The notes beneath the pieces are model-generated. The model saw only the letters and a list, made by a program, of their open reading frames with translations, searched no databases and was not told where the DNA came from. The translations under genes were made by a program, and so were the position numbers. Positions 15,251-22,983 of a stretch of 50,423 nt of DNA are shown piece after piece; the first letter of the stretch is position 1; each line of letters opens with the position of its first letter. The DNA comes from Acidovorax sp. CF316 (GTDB lineage Bacteria > Pseudomonadota > Gammaproteobacteria > Burkholderiales > Burkholderiaceae_C). Location: positions 1-50,423 of the forward strand of contig NZ_AKJX01000116.1 in the NCBI RefSeq assembly GCF_000276605.1, in the 5' to 3' direction.

Positions 15251-15550
15251 ATGCTGTTCAGCTTTCTCCTGCTCGACCGGCCGGATGCCGGCGACCTGCG
15301 CCAAGCTGTGCGCCCGCAGCACAAGGCCTACCTGGGTTTGGTGCAGCAGCGCATCGCGTTCGCCGGGCCCCTGGTGCACGACGACGGCAGCACCATGCTC
15401 GGCAGCCTGCTGGTCATCGACTTCGAATCCCGTGAAGCGGCGCTCGCCTGGCTGGCGAACGAGCCATTCACCCAGGCGGGCCTGTACGCCGGCACCACCG
15501 TCCACGCCTTCATCAACCTCTGGCCTCAGAAGACGGGGTTCCCTGCATGA
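15251..15550 (+). CDS. YciI-like small protein
   Basis: This 99-residue protein has the ferredoxin-like YciI fold, with L-L-D-R-P-D-A near the start, H-K-A-Y-L in the first helix, F-A-G-P-L and then L-V-I-D-F-E-S-R-E-A-A-L-A-W-L. The conserved histidine (H24) and aspartate (D57) that mark the putative active site of this family are present. Related small proteins accompany ring-cleavage operons and may handle a reactive intermediate or isomer, but no reaction is established here. It starts five bases after the dioxygenase stop and overlaps the next gene by four bases (ATGA), so co-translation is likely. Confidence 0.75.
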   Translation: MLFSFLLLDRPDAGDLRQAVRPQHKAYLGLVQQRIAFAGPLVHDDGSTMLGSLLVIDFESREAALAWLANEPFTQAGLYAGTTVHAFINLWPQKTGFPA

Positions 15551-15873
15551 GCACCTACCCGCAAACCATCCGCCACATCGTGATGTGGAACGTGCAGGGC
15601 GACACCCCTGCCGAGCGGCAACGCAACATCGAGCGCCTGTGCACCAGCTTCGACAGCCTCAAGGGCCGCATCCCCGGGATGCGGCACCTGGAGATCGGCG
15701 TGGACGTGAGCCGTACCTCGTACGCCTGCGACGTGGTGCTCTACAGCGAGTTCGATTCGCCCGAGGCCCTGGCCGCCTATGCCGAGCACCCCGAGCACCT
15801 GCGCGTACGGGCGGAGCTGGGCGCGATGCGCACCGCGCGCTACCAGGTGGACTACCCGGTCACCCCGGCATGA
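15547..15873 (+). CDS. Dabb-domain (stress-responsive alpha/beta barrel) protein
   Basis: This 108-residue protein begins with I-R-H-I-V-M-W-N-V, the first strand and conserved histidine of the Dabb dimeric alpha/beta-barrel family. It continues with L-K-G-R-I-P-G-M-R-H-L-E-I-G-V-D and D-V-V-L-Y-S-E-F-D-S-P-E-A-L, also typical. Family members include polyketide cyclases and proteins of unknown role in aromatic degradation operons. It overlaps both neighbours by four bases, so it is firmly part of the hydroxyquinol operon. A role with maleylacetate or ring-fission product isomers is inference only. Confidence 0.8.
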   Translation: MSTYPQTIRHIVMWNVQGDTPAERQRNIERLCTSFDSLKGRIPGMRHLEIGVDVSRTSYACDVVLYSEFDSPEALAAYAEHPEHLRVRAELGAMRTARYQVDYPVTPA

Positions 15874-15896
15874 ATCCGCCGCTGGAGAAGAACCCC

Positions 15897-16979
15897 ATGC
15901 ACGACTTCATCCACCGCCACCAGTCCCCGCGCACCGTGTTCGGCGCCGGGTCGCTGGCCCACCTCGAACGCGAGATCGACCTGCTGGGCGCGCGGCGCGC
16001 CCTCGTGCTGTGCACGCCCGGCCAGGTGGGCCAGGCGCAGCAGGTGGCCGACCGCCTGGGTGCGCGCGCGGCCGGCGTCTTCGCCCGGGCCGAGATGCAC
16101 GTGCCCATCGAGGCTGCGCGTGCCGCACGCGACGAGGCACGCCGGCTGGGGGCGGACTGCGCGGTCGCCATTGGCGGCGGCTCCACCATCGGCCTGGGCA
16201 AGGCCATCGCGCTCGACGCGGGCCTGCCCATCCTGGCCATACCGACGACCTATGCGGGCAGCGAGATGACGCCGATCTACGGCATCACCGAAGCCGGCCT
16301 CAAGACCACGGGCCGCGACGCCCGCGTGATGCCACGCACGGTGATCTACGACCCCGAGCTCACGCTGTCGCTGCCCGTGCCGCCGAGCATCACCAGCGGC
16401 ATCAATGCCATCGCGCATGCGGTGGAGGGCCTGTATGCACAGGACGGCAACCCCGTCATGGACCTGATGGCCGAGGAGGGCATCCGCGCCCTGGCCCAGG
16501 CACTGCCGGCCCTGCACCGGGACGGCGGCGACGTGCAGGCACGCGGCGATGCCCTGTACGGCGCCTGGCTCTGCGGCAGCGTGCTGGGCAACGTCAGTGT
16601 GGCCCTGCACCACAAGCTGTGCCACACGCTGGGCGGCAGCTTCAAGCTGCCGCATGCCGAGACCCACACCGTGGTGCTGCCCCATGCACTGGCCTTCAAC
16701 CTCCGCCATGTGCCGGCTGCCGCCAGGCGCATCGCCCGCGCCCTGGGCGGCGTGGAACCGGGCGATGTGGCCGGTGCGCTGTTCGACCTGGCGCATGCCG
16801 CGGGCGCGCCCGTGGCCCTGCGCGACCTGGGCCTGCGCGAGGCCGACCTGGACACCGTCTGCGACCTGGCCCTGACCCAGCAGTACCCCAACCCCCGCCC
16901 GCTGGAGAAGGGGGCCGTGCGCCACCTGCTGCAGATGGCATACGAGGGGCGGCGGCCCGAACCCATGCCATTGCCGTAA
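15897..16979 (+). CDS. Maleylacetate reductase (iron-containing alcohol dehydrogenase family)
   Basis: This 360-residue cytoplasmic enzyme should reduce maleylacetate to 3-oxoadipate with NAD(P)H, linking hydroxyquinol cleavage to the beta-ketoadipate pathway. It has the nucleotide-binding G-G-G-S-T-I-G-L-G-K-A-I-A and the maleylacetate-reductase mark T-T-Y-A-G-S-E-M-T-P-I-Y-G. Histidines of the metal-binding region of this superfamily are present in A-I-A-H-A-V-E-G and H-H-K-L-C-H-T-L-G-G-S-F. I choose the ATG at 15897, with GGAGAAG about 10 bases upstream and a family-like N terminus. An ATG at 15870 overlapping the previous stop would add nine residues and is a real alternative. Confidence 0.9.
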   Translation: MHDFIHRHQSPRTVFGAGSLAHLEREIDLLGARRALVLCTPGQVGQAQQVADRLGARAAGVFARAEMHVPIEAARAARDEARRLGADCAVAIGGGSTIGLGKAIALDAGLPILAIPTTYAGSEMTPIYGITEAGLKTTGRDARVMPRTVIYDPELTLSLPVPPSITSGINAIAHAVEGLYAQDGNPVMDLMAEEGIRALAQALPALHRDGGDVQARGDALYGAWLCGSVLGNVSVALHHKLCHTLGGSFKLPHAETHTVVLPHALAFNLRHVPAAARRIARALGGVEPGDVAGALFDLAHAAGAPVALRDLGLREADLDTVCDLALTQQYPNPRPLEKGAVRHLLQMAYEGRRPEPMPLP

Positions 16980-17006
16980 CGAACCACCATTCCACAGGAG
17001 ACAAGC

Positions 17007-17996
17007 ATGACAACGAGAACCACCCAGCCATCCCCCCGCCGCCGCCTCATGGGCCTGGCGCTGCTCGCGCTGGCGCCCTGCCTGGCCGCACCGGCCCTGG
17101 CGCAAGACAAGTACCCGAGCCGCACCATCAAGGTGATCGTGCCCTTCCCGGCCGGCACGGCGCCCGACGTGATGGCCCGCTTCTGGGCCGAGCGGCTGGC
17201 CAAGGTCGTGGGCCAGGGCGTCATCGTCGACAACAGGCCGGGCGCCAGCACCATCGTGGGCACGCAGCAGTTCGCCGCAGCGCCGGCCGACGGCTACACC
17301 TTCCTCTATACCGCCAGCGGCACGATCTCGATCAACCCCTACGTCTACAAGAAGCTGCCCTACCAGGTGGGCGACCTGGTGCCGGTGATCCAGACCCTGT
17401 CGATCCCGCTGGTGATCACGGTGGCCAACAGCTCGCCGTTCAAGACCCTGCCGGACCTGATCAAGGAGGCGAAGGACAAGCCGGGCAAGGTGAGCTATGC
17501 CTCCTACGGCGTGGCGACCGCGCCGCACGTGTCCATGGCGCATTTCGCCAACAGCGCCAACGTCTCGATGAACCATGTGCCCTACAAGGACGGCGGGCTC
17601 AACGACATCGTGGGCGGCACGGTGGACACGGCCTTCAGCCCGATTGCCGACGTGCTGCAGTTCATCCGCACGGGCCGGGTGCGGGCGCTGGCCGTGTCGA
17701 GCCGCCAGCGCCTCGAATCGCTGCCCCAGGTGCCCACTGTGGCGGAGACCTTTCCGGGCTTCGAGGGCGATTCCTGGCACGGCATCTTCGCCCTGAAGGG
17801 CACGCCGCAGGCCGCCATCGACCTGGTGGCGGCCGCGTCGCAGAAGATCGTGGCGTCGGACGAGTACAGGAAGTACCTGGGCAGCATGGGCCTGGTGCCC
17901 ATCGGCGGCACGCCCGAGGCCTTTGCCAGCGTGCTGCAGGTGGACGGCAAGCGCTGGGTCAACGTCATCAAGGGCAACAACATCACCCTGGACTGA
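17007..17996 (+). CDS. Bug-type (TctC) receptor of the hydroxyquinol operon
   Basis: This 329-residue periplasmic solute receptor has a signal peptide with a twin-arginine-like basic start (P-R-R-R-L-M-G-L-A-L-L-A-L-A) and cleavage after A-L-A near residue 32. Bug marks are Y-P-S-R-T-I-K-V-I-V-P-F-P-A-G-T-A-P-D, P-G-A-S-T-I-V-G and H-V-P-Y-K-D-G-G. CAGGAG lies upstream of the ATG. It lies 27 bases after maleylacetate reductase and is probably the last gene of that operon. The ligand may be the aromatic acid that feeds the pathway, but no cognate TctAB is present here. Confidence 0.9.
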   Translation: MTTRTTQPSPRRRLMGLALLALAPCLAAPALAQDKYPSRTIKVIVPFPAGTAPDVMARFWAERLAKVVGQGVIVDNRPGASTIVGTQQFAAAPADGYTFLYTASGTISINPYVYKKLPYQVGDLVPVIQTLSIPLVITVANSSPFKTLPDLIKEAKDKPGKVSYASYGVATAPHVSMAHFANSANVSMNHVPYKDGGLNDIVGGTVDTAFSPIADVLQFIRTGRVRALAVSSRQRLESLPQVPTVAETFPGFEGDSWHGIFALKGTPQAAIDLVAAASQKIVASDEYRKYLGSMGLVPIGGTPEAFASVLQVDGKRWVNVIKGNNITLD

Positions 17997-18002
17997 GACC
18001 GG

Positions 18003-20219
18003 TCAGAGTAGGTGCTCCAGCCGGATCGGCAGGTCGCGCAGGCGCTTGCCCGTGGCATGGAAGATGGCGTTGGCGATCGCCGGTGCCACGCCCGTCATGA
18101 CCACCTCGCCCAGGCCCTTCACGCCCAGGTGGTTGATGCGCGGGTCGGGCTCGTCGATGAAGTCGGCTTCGATGCTGCCGATATCGAGGTTCACCGGCAG
18201 CACGTACTCGGCCAGGTTGGCGTTGAGAAAGCCGCCGTAGCGCGGGTCCACCTCGCTGACCTCGCGCAGCGCGGCGCCGATGCCCCAGACCACGCCACCC
18301 TGCACCTGGCTGCGCGCAGTGCGCGGGCTGGCCACGCGGCCGCAGTCGGCCACGCTCACCACGCGCGGCACGCGCACCCGGCGCGTGTGGGGCTCGATGC
18401 GCACCTCCACGAAATGCGCGATGTAGCTGAAGGCCGCGAACTCCGGGTAGTGCGGGCCGGCCGCCGAAGGCAGGCCCTGGGCCAGCCGCGCATAGATCTG
18501 CTCGGGCTGGCCCGGAGCGCGGTGGCGGCTTTCCACCTCGATGAAGGGTGTGCGCGCGGCCTTCAGGATCTGCGCCGGCGTGCGGGCGCGCCGCGAGGGG
18601 TTGAGCGCCGCCAGCTCTGCCATGGCCTGCTCGGCCGCCTGGAGCGCTGCCGGCAGGGCCGTGGCCGTGCCCCAGGAGCCGGCGGTCAGGTGCTGGGGCA
18701 CGCTGCGCGTGTCGCCCAGCACCACGCTGACCTGGCGCACAGGCACCTGCATCACGCCGGCCACCGTGTTGGCCACGGCCGTGCGGATGCCCTGGCCCAT
18801 CTCGTGCCCGCCGATGTCGATGCGCACCCGGCCGTCGTCCGATACGCGCAGCCGCGCGACGGCCGGCGCCGTGGCCGCCTTGTAGGCCCCGGCGGCCACG
18901 CCCCAGCCGATCAGCGTGCCATCGGCCGCCTGCATGGAGCCGGGTGCCGGGCTGCGGCGTGCCCAGCCAAAGCGATCGGCACCGCGCGTGAGGCACTGCG
19001 CCAGGTGGCGCGAGGAGAAGGGTTTGCCCGACTGCGGGTCGACCTGCGTGTCGTTGGCCAGGCGCAGCGCCACGGGGTCCTGGCCCAGCGCATGGGCCAG
19101 TTCGTCCATGGCGCTTTCGAGCGCGAAGCAGGTGAAGTGCTCCCACGGCCCGCGCATGAAGCCCGGCGTGTGGGTGTCGGTGCGCACCAGGCTCTCGCGC
19201 CCGCGAAAATTTGCACAGGCATACATGCTGGCCGAGATCTCGGTGCACGACGAAGGGAACAAATCGTGCTGCGAAGTCTGCTGCTGCACCTCGTGCGTGA
19301 TGGCCTGCAGCCGGCCTGCGGCATCGGCCCCGAGCTGCAGCCGGTGCGTGCTGGCGGGCCGAAAGCCCGAGGCATTGAACACCTGCCCGCGCGTCACCCC
19401 CAGTTTGACCGGGCGGCCCAGCCGGCGCGCCGCCAGCGCCACCAGCACCGTGTGGCCCTGCAGCGAATTCTTCTGGCCGAAGCCGCCGCCGACCGAAGGT
19501 GAGACCACGCGTACCTGCTCGGGCGCCACGGCCAACTGCCGCGCCAGGCCGTGGCGCAGCGCACCGCTGTTCTGCGTGGATTCGTAGACCGTGAGCGCAT
19601 CGCCCTGCCAGTGCGCCACCGTGCCCAGCAGCTCGATGGGGTTGGCATGCTGGGCGGGGCCGCGGTACTGCGCCTCGATGCGCACGGGGGCTGCGGCATA
19701 AGCCGCATCCGCGTCGCCGCGCAGCTTGTCGGCAAAGGCCGGCTTGGGCAGCGGCAGGTCGGCCTGTGGGAGGGCTCGGTTGCCGGGTGCGGCGAAATCC
19801 ACGGTGAACGGCGCTTCGTCGTATGTGGCGCGCACCTGCGCGGCGGCCTCGGTGGCCGCCTCCAGCGTATCGGCCACCACGATGGCGATGGGCTGGCCGC
19901 TGTAGGCTATGGCCGTGCCGGCCAGCGGCTGCAGGCTCTGCACGCCATAGCCCCCGCCCAGGATGAAGCCGGCCGAGGCCAGGCCCTGCACGTCCTCGTG
20001 CGTGAGGATGAGGCGCACGCCGGGCACGGCCTGGGCCGCGCTGCGGTCGATGGAGCGCACGGTGCCGCGGCCGATGCGCGCCACCGCGAGCATGGCGTAG
20101 GCCATGCCGGGCAGGTTCTGGTCCGTGCCGTAGCGCGTGGCGCCGCGCACCTTGTCATAGGCATCCACGCGCGCGGTGTCGGGGAATTCCCTGGGGGTCT
20201 GTGTTGTCGTCGTGGTCAT
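18003..20219 (-). CDS. paoC: Aldehyde oxidoreductase molybdenum-binding subunit, PaoC-like
   Basis: This 738-residue catalytic subunit of a xanthine-oxidase-family enzyme oxidises aldehydes to acids at a molybdenum-cytosine-dinucleotide centre. It has G-G-G-F-G-Q-K-N near the middle, F-M-R-G-P-W-E-H, G-G-H-E-M-G-Q-G for cofactor binding, and the catalytic glutamate E705 in G-V-K-G-L-G-E close to the C terminus (E692 in the E. coli protein, from memory). Size agrees with PaoC (about 730 residues). The ATG at 20219 overlaps the stop of the FAD subunit; an open frame runs on to 21275 but is an out-of-frame shadow of that subunit. It is the last gene of a three-gene operon transcribed leftwards. 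Confidence 0.9.
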   Translation of the reverse strand: MTTTTTQTPREFPDTARVDAYDKVRGATRYGTDQNLPGMAYAMLAVARIGRGTVRSIDRSAAQAVPGVRLILTHEDVQGLASAGFILGGGYGVQSLQPLAGTAIAYSGQPIAIVVADTLEAATEAAAQVRATYDEAPFTVDFAAPGNRALPQADLPLPKPAFADKLRGDADAAYAAAPVRIEAQYRGPAQHANPIELLGTVAHWQGDALTVYESTQNSGALRHGLARQLAVAPEQVRVVSPSVGGGFGQKNSLQGHTVLVALAARRLGRPVKLGVTRGQVFNASGFRPASTHRLQLGADAAGRLQAITHEVQQQTSQHDLFPSSCTEISASMYACANFRGRESLVRTDTHTPGFMRGPWEHFTCFALESAMDELAHALGQDPVALRLANDTQVDPQSGKPFSSRHLAQCLTRGADRFGWARRSPAPGSMQAADGTLIGWGVAAGAYKAATAPAVARLRVSDDGRVRIDIGGHEMGQGIRTAVANTVAGVMQVPVRQVSVVLGDTRSVPQHLTAGSWGTATALPAALQAAEQAMAELAALNPSRRARTPAQILKAARTPFIEVESRHRAPGQPEQIYARLAQGLPSAAGPHYPEFAAFSYIAHFVEVRIEPHTRRVRVPRVVSVADCGRVASPRTARSQVQGGVVWGIGAALREVSEVDPRYGGFLNANLAEYVLPVNLDIGSIEADFIDEPDPRINHLGVKGLGEVVMTGVAPAIANAIFHATGKRLRDLPIRLEHLL

Positions 20220-21217
20220 GCCGTGCCTGCCCGTTCCCTGGCGATGAAGAGTGCGTCGGCCACCGTCTGGCGGCCGAGCTCGATGCGAAAGCCGCTGTGC
20301 TGCCCGGCCCGCGCATCCGCGAAGGCGATGGAGCCGGCGCGCAGCGCGCTCTCGCGCGTGAGCGGCTGGCCGAGCAGCGAATCTTCGGCCTGGCGCGCGC
20401 GCCAGGGCCGGGTGGCCACGCCGCCCAGCGCAATGCGTGCGGCGCGCACGACGCCGCCCTCGATCTGCAGCGCCACGGCGGCCGATGCCAGTGCGAAGGC
20501 ATAGGACTCGCGGTCGCGGACCTTGTGGTACGTGGAGGCGCGACCCAGTGGCGAGGCCGGCACGCGGATGCGCGTGACCAGCTCGTCGGGGGCCAGCGTG
20601 GTCTCGATGTGCGGCGTGCTGCCCGGCTCGCGGTGCAGCGCCTCGATGGGAATGCTGCGCATGCCGCGCGGGCTGATGGTGTCCACCACGGCGTCGAAGG
20701 CCGTGAGCGCAATCGCCCAGTCGCCGGGGTAGACGGCATTGCAGGCGTCGCTGGCGCCCAGCAGGGCCTGGCCGCGGTCGGCGCCGTCGATGGCGGCGCA
20801 GCCGCTGCCGGGCTGGCGCTTGTTGCAGGGGTAGGCCTCGCCGCCGCGAAAGTACGCGCAGCGCGTGCGCTGCAGCAGGTTGCCGCTCACGCTGGCCATG
20901 TTGCGCAGCTGCTGCGAGGCGGCCTTCCACAGCGATTCGGCCAGCGCCGGGTAGAGCACCATGACGCGCGGATCGGCGGCCACCCGGGCCATGGGCGCGA
21001 GCGCGCCGAAGCGCAGCTCGGCGCCCGTGGTGTGGATGGCCGAGAGCTCGCGCACACCGGTGATGTCGATCACGGCGGGCGGCGCCATCACGTCCAGCTT
21101 CATCAGGTCGTACAGCGTGGTGCCGCCGGCCAGGAAGCGCGTGCCCTCGGGGGCTGCGGCCATGGCGCGCACGGCATCGGCCGCCGTGGCGGCGCGGGAG
21201 TAGGCGAAGGGGCGCAT
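20216..21217 (-). CDS. paoB: Aldehyde oxidoreductase FAD-binding subunit with Fe-S loop, PaoB-like
   Basis: This 333-residue FAD subunit starts M-R-P-F-A-Y-S-R-A and has F-L-A-G-G-T-T-L-Y-D-L-M-K and A-S-V-S-G-N-L-L-Q, both FAD-binding segments of the family. Unusually for xanthine-oxidase medium subunits it carries an insertion with four cysteines, C120, C131, C140 and C159 (T-R-C-A-Y-F, Y-P-C-N-K-R, G-S-G-C-A-A, S-D-A-C-N-A). This matches the extra [4Fe-4S] cluster loop described for E. coli PaoB. It starts two bases after the small-subunit stop and overlaps the large subunit by four bases, so the three chains are made together. Confidence 0.88.
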   Translation of the reverse strand: MRPFAYSRAATAADAVRAMAAAPEGTRFLAGGTTLYDLMKLDVMAPPAVIDITGVRELSAIHTTGAELRFGALAPMARVAADPRVMVLYPALAESLWKAASQQLRNMASVSGNLLQRTRCAYFRGGEAYPCNKRQPGSGCAAIDGADRGQALLGASDACNAVYPGDWAIALTAFDAVVDTISPRGMRSIPIEALHREPGSTPHIETTLAPDELVTRIRVPASPLGRASTYHKVRDRESYAFALASAAVALQIEGGVVRAARIALGGVATRPWRARQAEDSLLGQPLTRESALRAGSIAFADARAGQHSGFRIELGRQTVADALFIARERAGTA

Positions 21218-21219
21218 GC

Positions 21220-21861
21220 TCAGAACCTCCGCACCAGGGGGGCCGCCTGCTGGATGGCGCCCACGATGCCCACATAGGCGCCGCAGCGGCACAGGTTGCC
21301 GCTCATGTACTCGCGGATCTGCTCGGGCGTCTTGGCGTGCCCTTCGCGCACGCAGGCGATGGCCGCCATGATCTGGCCCGGCGTGCAGTAGCCGCACTGC
21401 AGCGCATCGTGGTCGATGAAGGCCTGCTGCATGGGGTGCAGTGCGCCGCCGGGGCCCTCGATGCCCTCGATGGTGGTCACCGCGCGCCGGTCGGCCTGCG
21501 CCGCCAGGGTGAGGCACGAGGCCACACGCTGGCCATCGAGGTGCACCGTGCAGGCGCCGCACTGGCCGTGGTCGCAGCCCTTCTTGGCGCCCGTGAGGGC
21601 CAGGTGCTCGCGCAGCGTGTCGAGCAGCGAGGTGCGCGCATCGACCACCAGGGTGACCGGCTGGCCGTTGACCTGCAGGCGGATAGGCAGCTCGTAGGCC
21701 GGGGCCGAGGCGGGCAGGGCCGGCGCGGCGGTGGCATCGGGGGCGATGCCGGCGGCCAGCGCGGCCGCCGCGCTGCCGACCACCATGTCGCGGCGGTTGA
21801 GTTCAATGCCGGCCAGGCATGGGGATGGGGTGCCTGCGGCGTCTGGGAAAGGGGGCTTCAT
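21220..21861 (-). CDS. paoA: Aldehyde oxidoreductase [2Fe-2S] subunit with Tat signal, PaoA-like
   Basis: This 213-residue iron-sulfur subunit has a twin-arginine signal (L-N-R-R-D-M-V-V-G-S then an Ala-rich core, residues 21-50), so the whole complex is probably exported folded to the periplasm as in PaoABC. A plant-type [2Fe-2S] centre is formed by C96, C101, C104 and C116. A second, helical-domain centre is formed by C156, C159, C191 and C193 (C-G-Y-C-T-P-G and N-L-C-R-C-G). The ATG at 21861 has AGGAG upstream. It heads the paoABC-like operon and is divergent from an HxlR regulator across 140 bases. I see no PaoD-like chaperone in the window. Confidence 0.9.
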   Translation of the reverse strand: MKPPFPDAAGTPSPCLAGIELNRRDMVVGSAAAALAAGIAPDATAAPALPASAPAYELPIRLQVNGQPVTLVVDARTSLLDTLREHLALTGAKKGCDHGQCGACTVHLDGQRVASCLTLAAQADRRAVTTIEGIEGPGGALHPMQQAFIDHDALQCGYCTPGQIMAAIACVREGHAKTPEQIREYMSGNLCRCGAYVGIVGAIQQAAPLVRRF

Positions 21862-21961
21862 CGTCGTCTCCTGCGGTGGAGCGGCCAGCCCAACAGCATG
21901 TATGGCCATTGGCTTTTCGCGGTGGGCCGGATCGTATGATCGGCCCGAGCCCATGGGAAGT

Positions 21962-21979
21962 AGGCACTTGAAAGTGCCT
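21962..21979. promoter_or_regulatory. Palindromic candidate operator between paoA and the HxlR gene
   Basis: AGGCACT TGAA AGTGCCT is a perfect 7-base inverted repeat with a 4-base spacer. It sits 23 bases before the HxlR start and 101 bases before paoA. HxlR proteins bind short palindromes as dimers, so it may serve both divergent promoters. Confidence 0.5.
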
Positions 21980-22001
21980 CACTTACCGCGCGGAAACCGC
22001 C

Positions 22002-22448
22002 ATGACCCTGCCTGACACCAACTACGCCCACCGCCATCCACTGCACAAGCACCCGCCGGGCCCTACCGACCCGGAGCTCGACCGGCTGGTGCGCGAGATC
22101 ATCGGCCGCGTGGCCGACAAATGGACCATGCTGGCGCTGGAGGTGCTGGCCGAGCACGGGCGCCTGCGCTTCACCCGCGTGGGCGAACTGGTGGGCGAGA
22201 TCAGCCAGAAGATGCTGACCAAGACCCTGCGCCAGATGGAGGCCGATGGCCTGGTGGTGCGCACCGTGTTCGCCGTGGTGCCGCCGCGCGTGGAGTACGA
22301 ACTGACCGAGCGCGGCCAGAGCCTGGGCGCGGCCTTCTGCGGCGTGTGGCTGTGGGCCGAGGAGCACCGCCAGGGCATCCTCGAATCGCGCCAGGCTTTC
22401 GAGGACGGCAGCAGCGCTGCAGCGGGTGGGAGCGAGCCTGCTTCCTGA
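22002..22448 (+). CDS. HxlR-family winged-helix regulator
   Basis: This 148-residue regulator has the HxlR core: I-I-G-R-V-A-D-K-W-T-M-L-A-L-E-V-L, then R-F-T-R-V-G-E-L-V-G-E-I-S-Q-K-M-L-T-K-T-L-R-Q-M as the DNA-reading helix. The wing R-V-E-Y-E-L-T-E-R-G-Q-S-L follows. HxlR proteins that sense aldehydes or quinones often use a cysteine just before the K-W-T helix; none is present here, so a different sensing mode is likely. A histidine-rich N-terminal tail (H-R-H-P-L-H-K-H) precedes the domain. It is divergent from paoABC, which it probably represses in response to an aldehyde. Confidence 0.88.
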   Translation: MTLPDTNYAHRHPLHKHPPGPTDPELDRLVREIIGRVADKWTMLALEVLAEHGRLRFTRVGELVGEISQKMLTKTLRQMEADGLVVRTVFAVVPPRVEYELTERGQSLGAAFCGVWLWAEEHRQGILESRQAFEDGSSAAAGGSEPAS

Positions 22449-22457
22449 CGGCCGGGC

Positions 22458-22949
22458 TCAGTTCGGCCGTTGGCCCGTGCGGCTGTTGTCGCTGCCGGGC
22501 AGCGTGTTCCAGGTGATGGGTTGCCACAGTGCCAGCTGCGCCAGCGCGGGGCTGGTGTTGACCAGGTCGGCGATCGAGTAGCGGTCGAGCTCGCGCAGGA
22601 AGACCTCGGTGGCCTGCCGCAGGGCCACCTCCAGGCCGCAGCCGCCGGTCAGCACGCAGTGGTTGTCCTCACCCAGGCACTCGACCAGCGCGAAGTCTGC
22701 CTCCAGCCGGCGCACGACCTCGCCGAGCGAGAGCCGGCGCGGGTCGGCCGCCAGGCGCATGCCGCCATTGCGGCCGCGCACCGTGTCCACCCAGCCGGTC
22801 TTGCCCAGCGCCTGGGTCACCTTCATCAGGTGGGCCTGCGAGATGCCGAAGGCCTCGGTGATGTCGGCGATGGTCACCAGCGCATCGGTGCGGGAGGCCA
22901 GCACCAGCAGCACGCGCAGGGAGTAGTCGGTGAAAACGGTCAGGCGCAT
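22458..22949 (-). CDS. nsrR: Rrf2-family regulator, NsrR-like nitric oxide sensor
   Basis: This 163-residue Rrf2 protein begins M-R-L-T-V-F-T-D-Y-S-L-R-V-L-L, the usual NsrR opening. Its helix-turn-helix is near residues 27-50 (I-A-D-I-T-E-A-F-G-I-S-Q-A-H-L-M-K-V). Three cysteines C91, C98 and C104 and the aspartate D8 are placed to bind the nitric-oxide-sensitive [Fe-S] cluster. NsrR represses NO-defence genes until its cluster is nitrosylated. The ATG at 22949 is preferred over an upstream start at 23033, which would overlap the alternative oxidase. It follows the oxidase gene by 34 bases on the same strand, so it is probably co-transcribed with its target and autoregulated. Confidence 0.9.
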   Translation of the reverse strand: MRLTVFTDYSLRVLLVLASRTDALVTIADITEAFGISQAHLMKVTQALGKTGWVDTVRGRNGGMRLAADPRRLSLGEVVRRLEADFALVECLGEDNHCVLTGGCGLEVALRQATEVFLRELDRYSIADLVNTSPALAQLALWQPITWNTLPGSDNSRTGQRPN

Positions 22950-22983
22950 GGGACAGGGCGTGGAAGCATTGCGCCCGATTGTC

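Noticed and set aside
18003..21275. A single 1090-codon frame that would fuse the molybdenum subunit with an N-terminal extension
   Set aside because: The first third is an out-of-frame reading of the FAD subunit gene, which has its own recognisable protein and an ATGA junction at 20217-20220.
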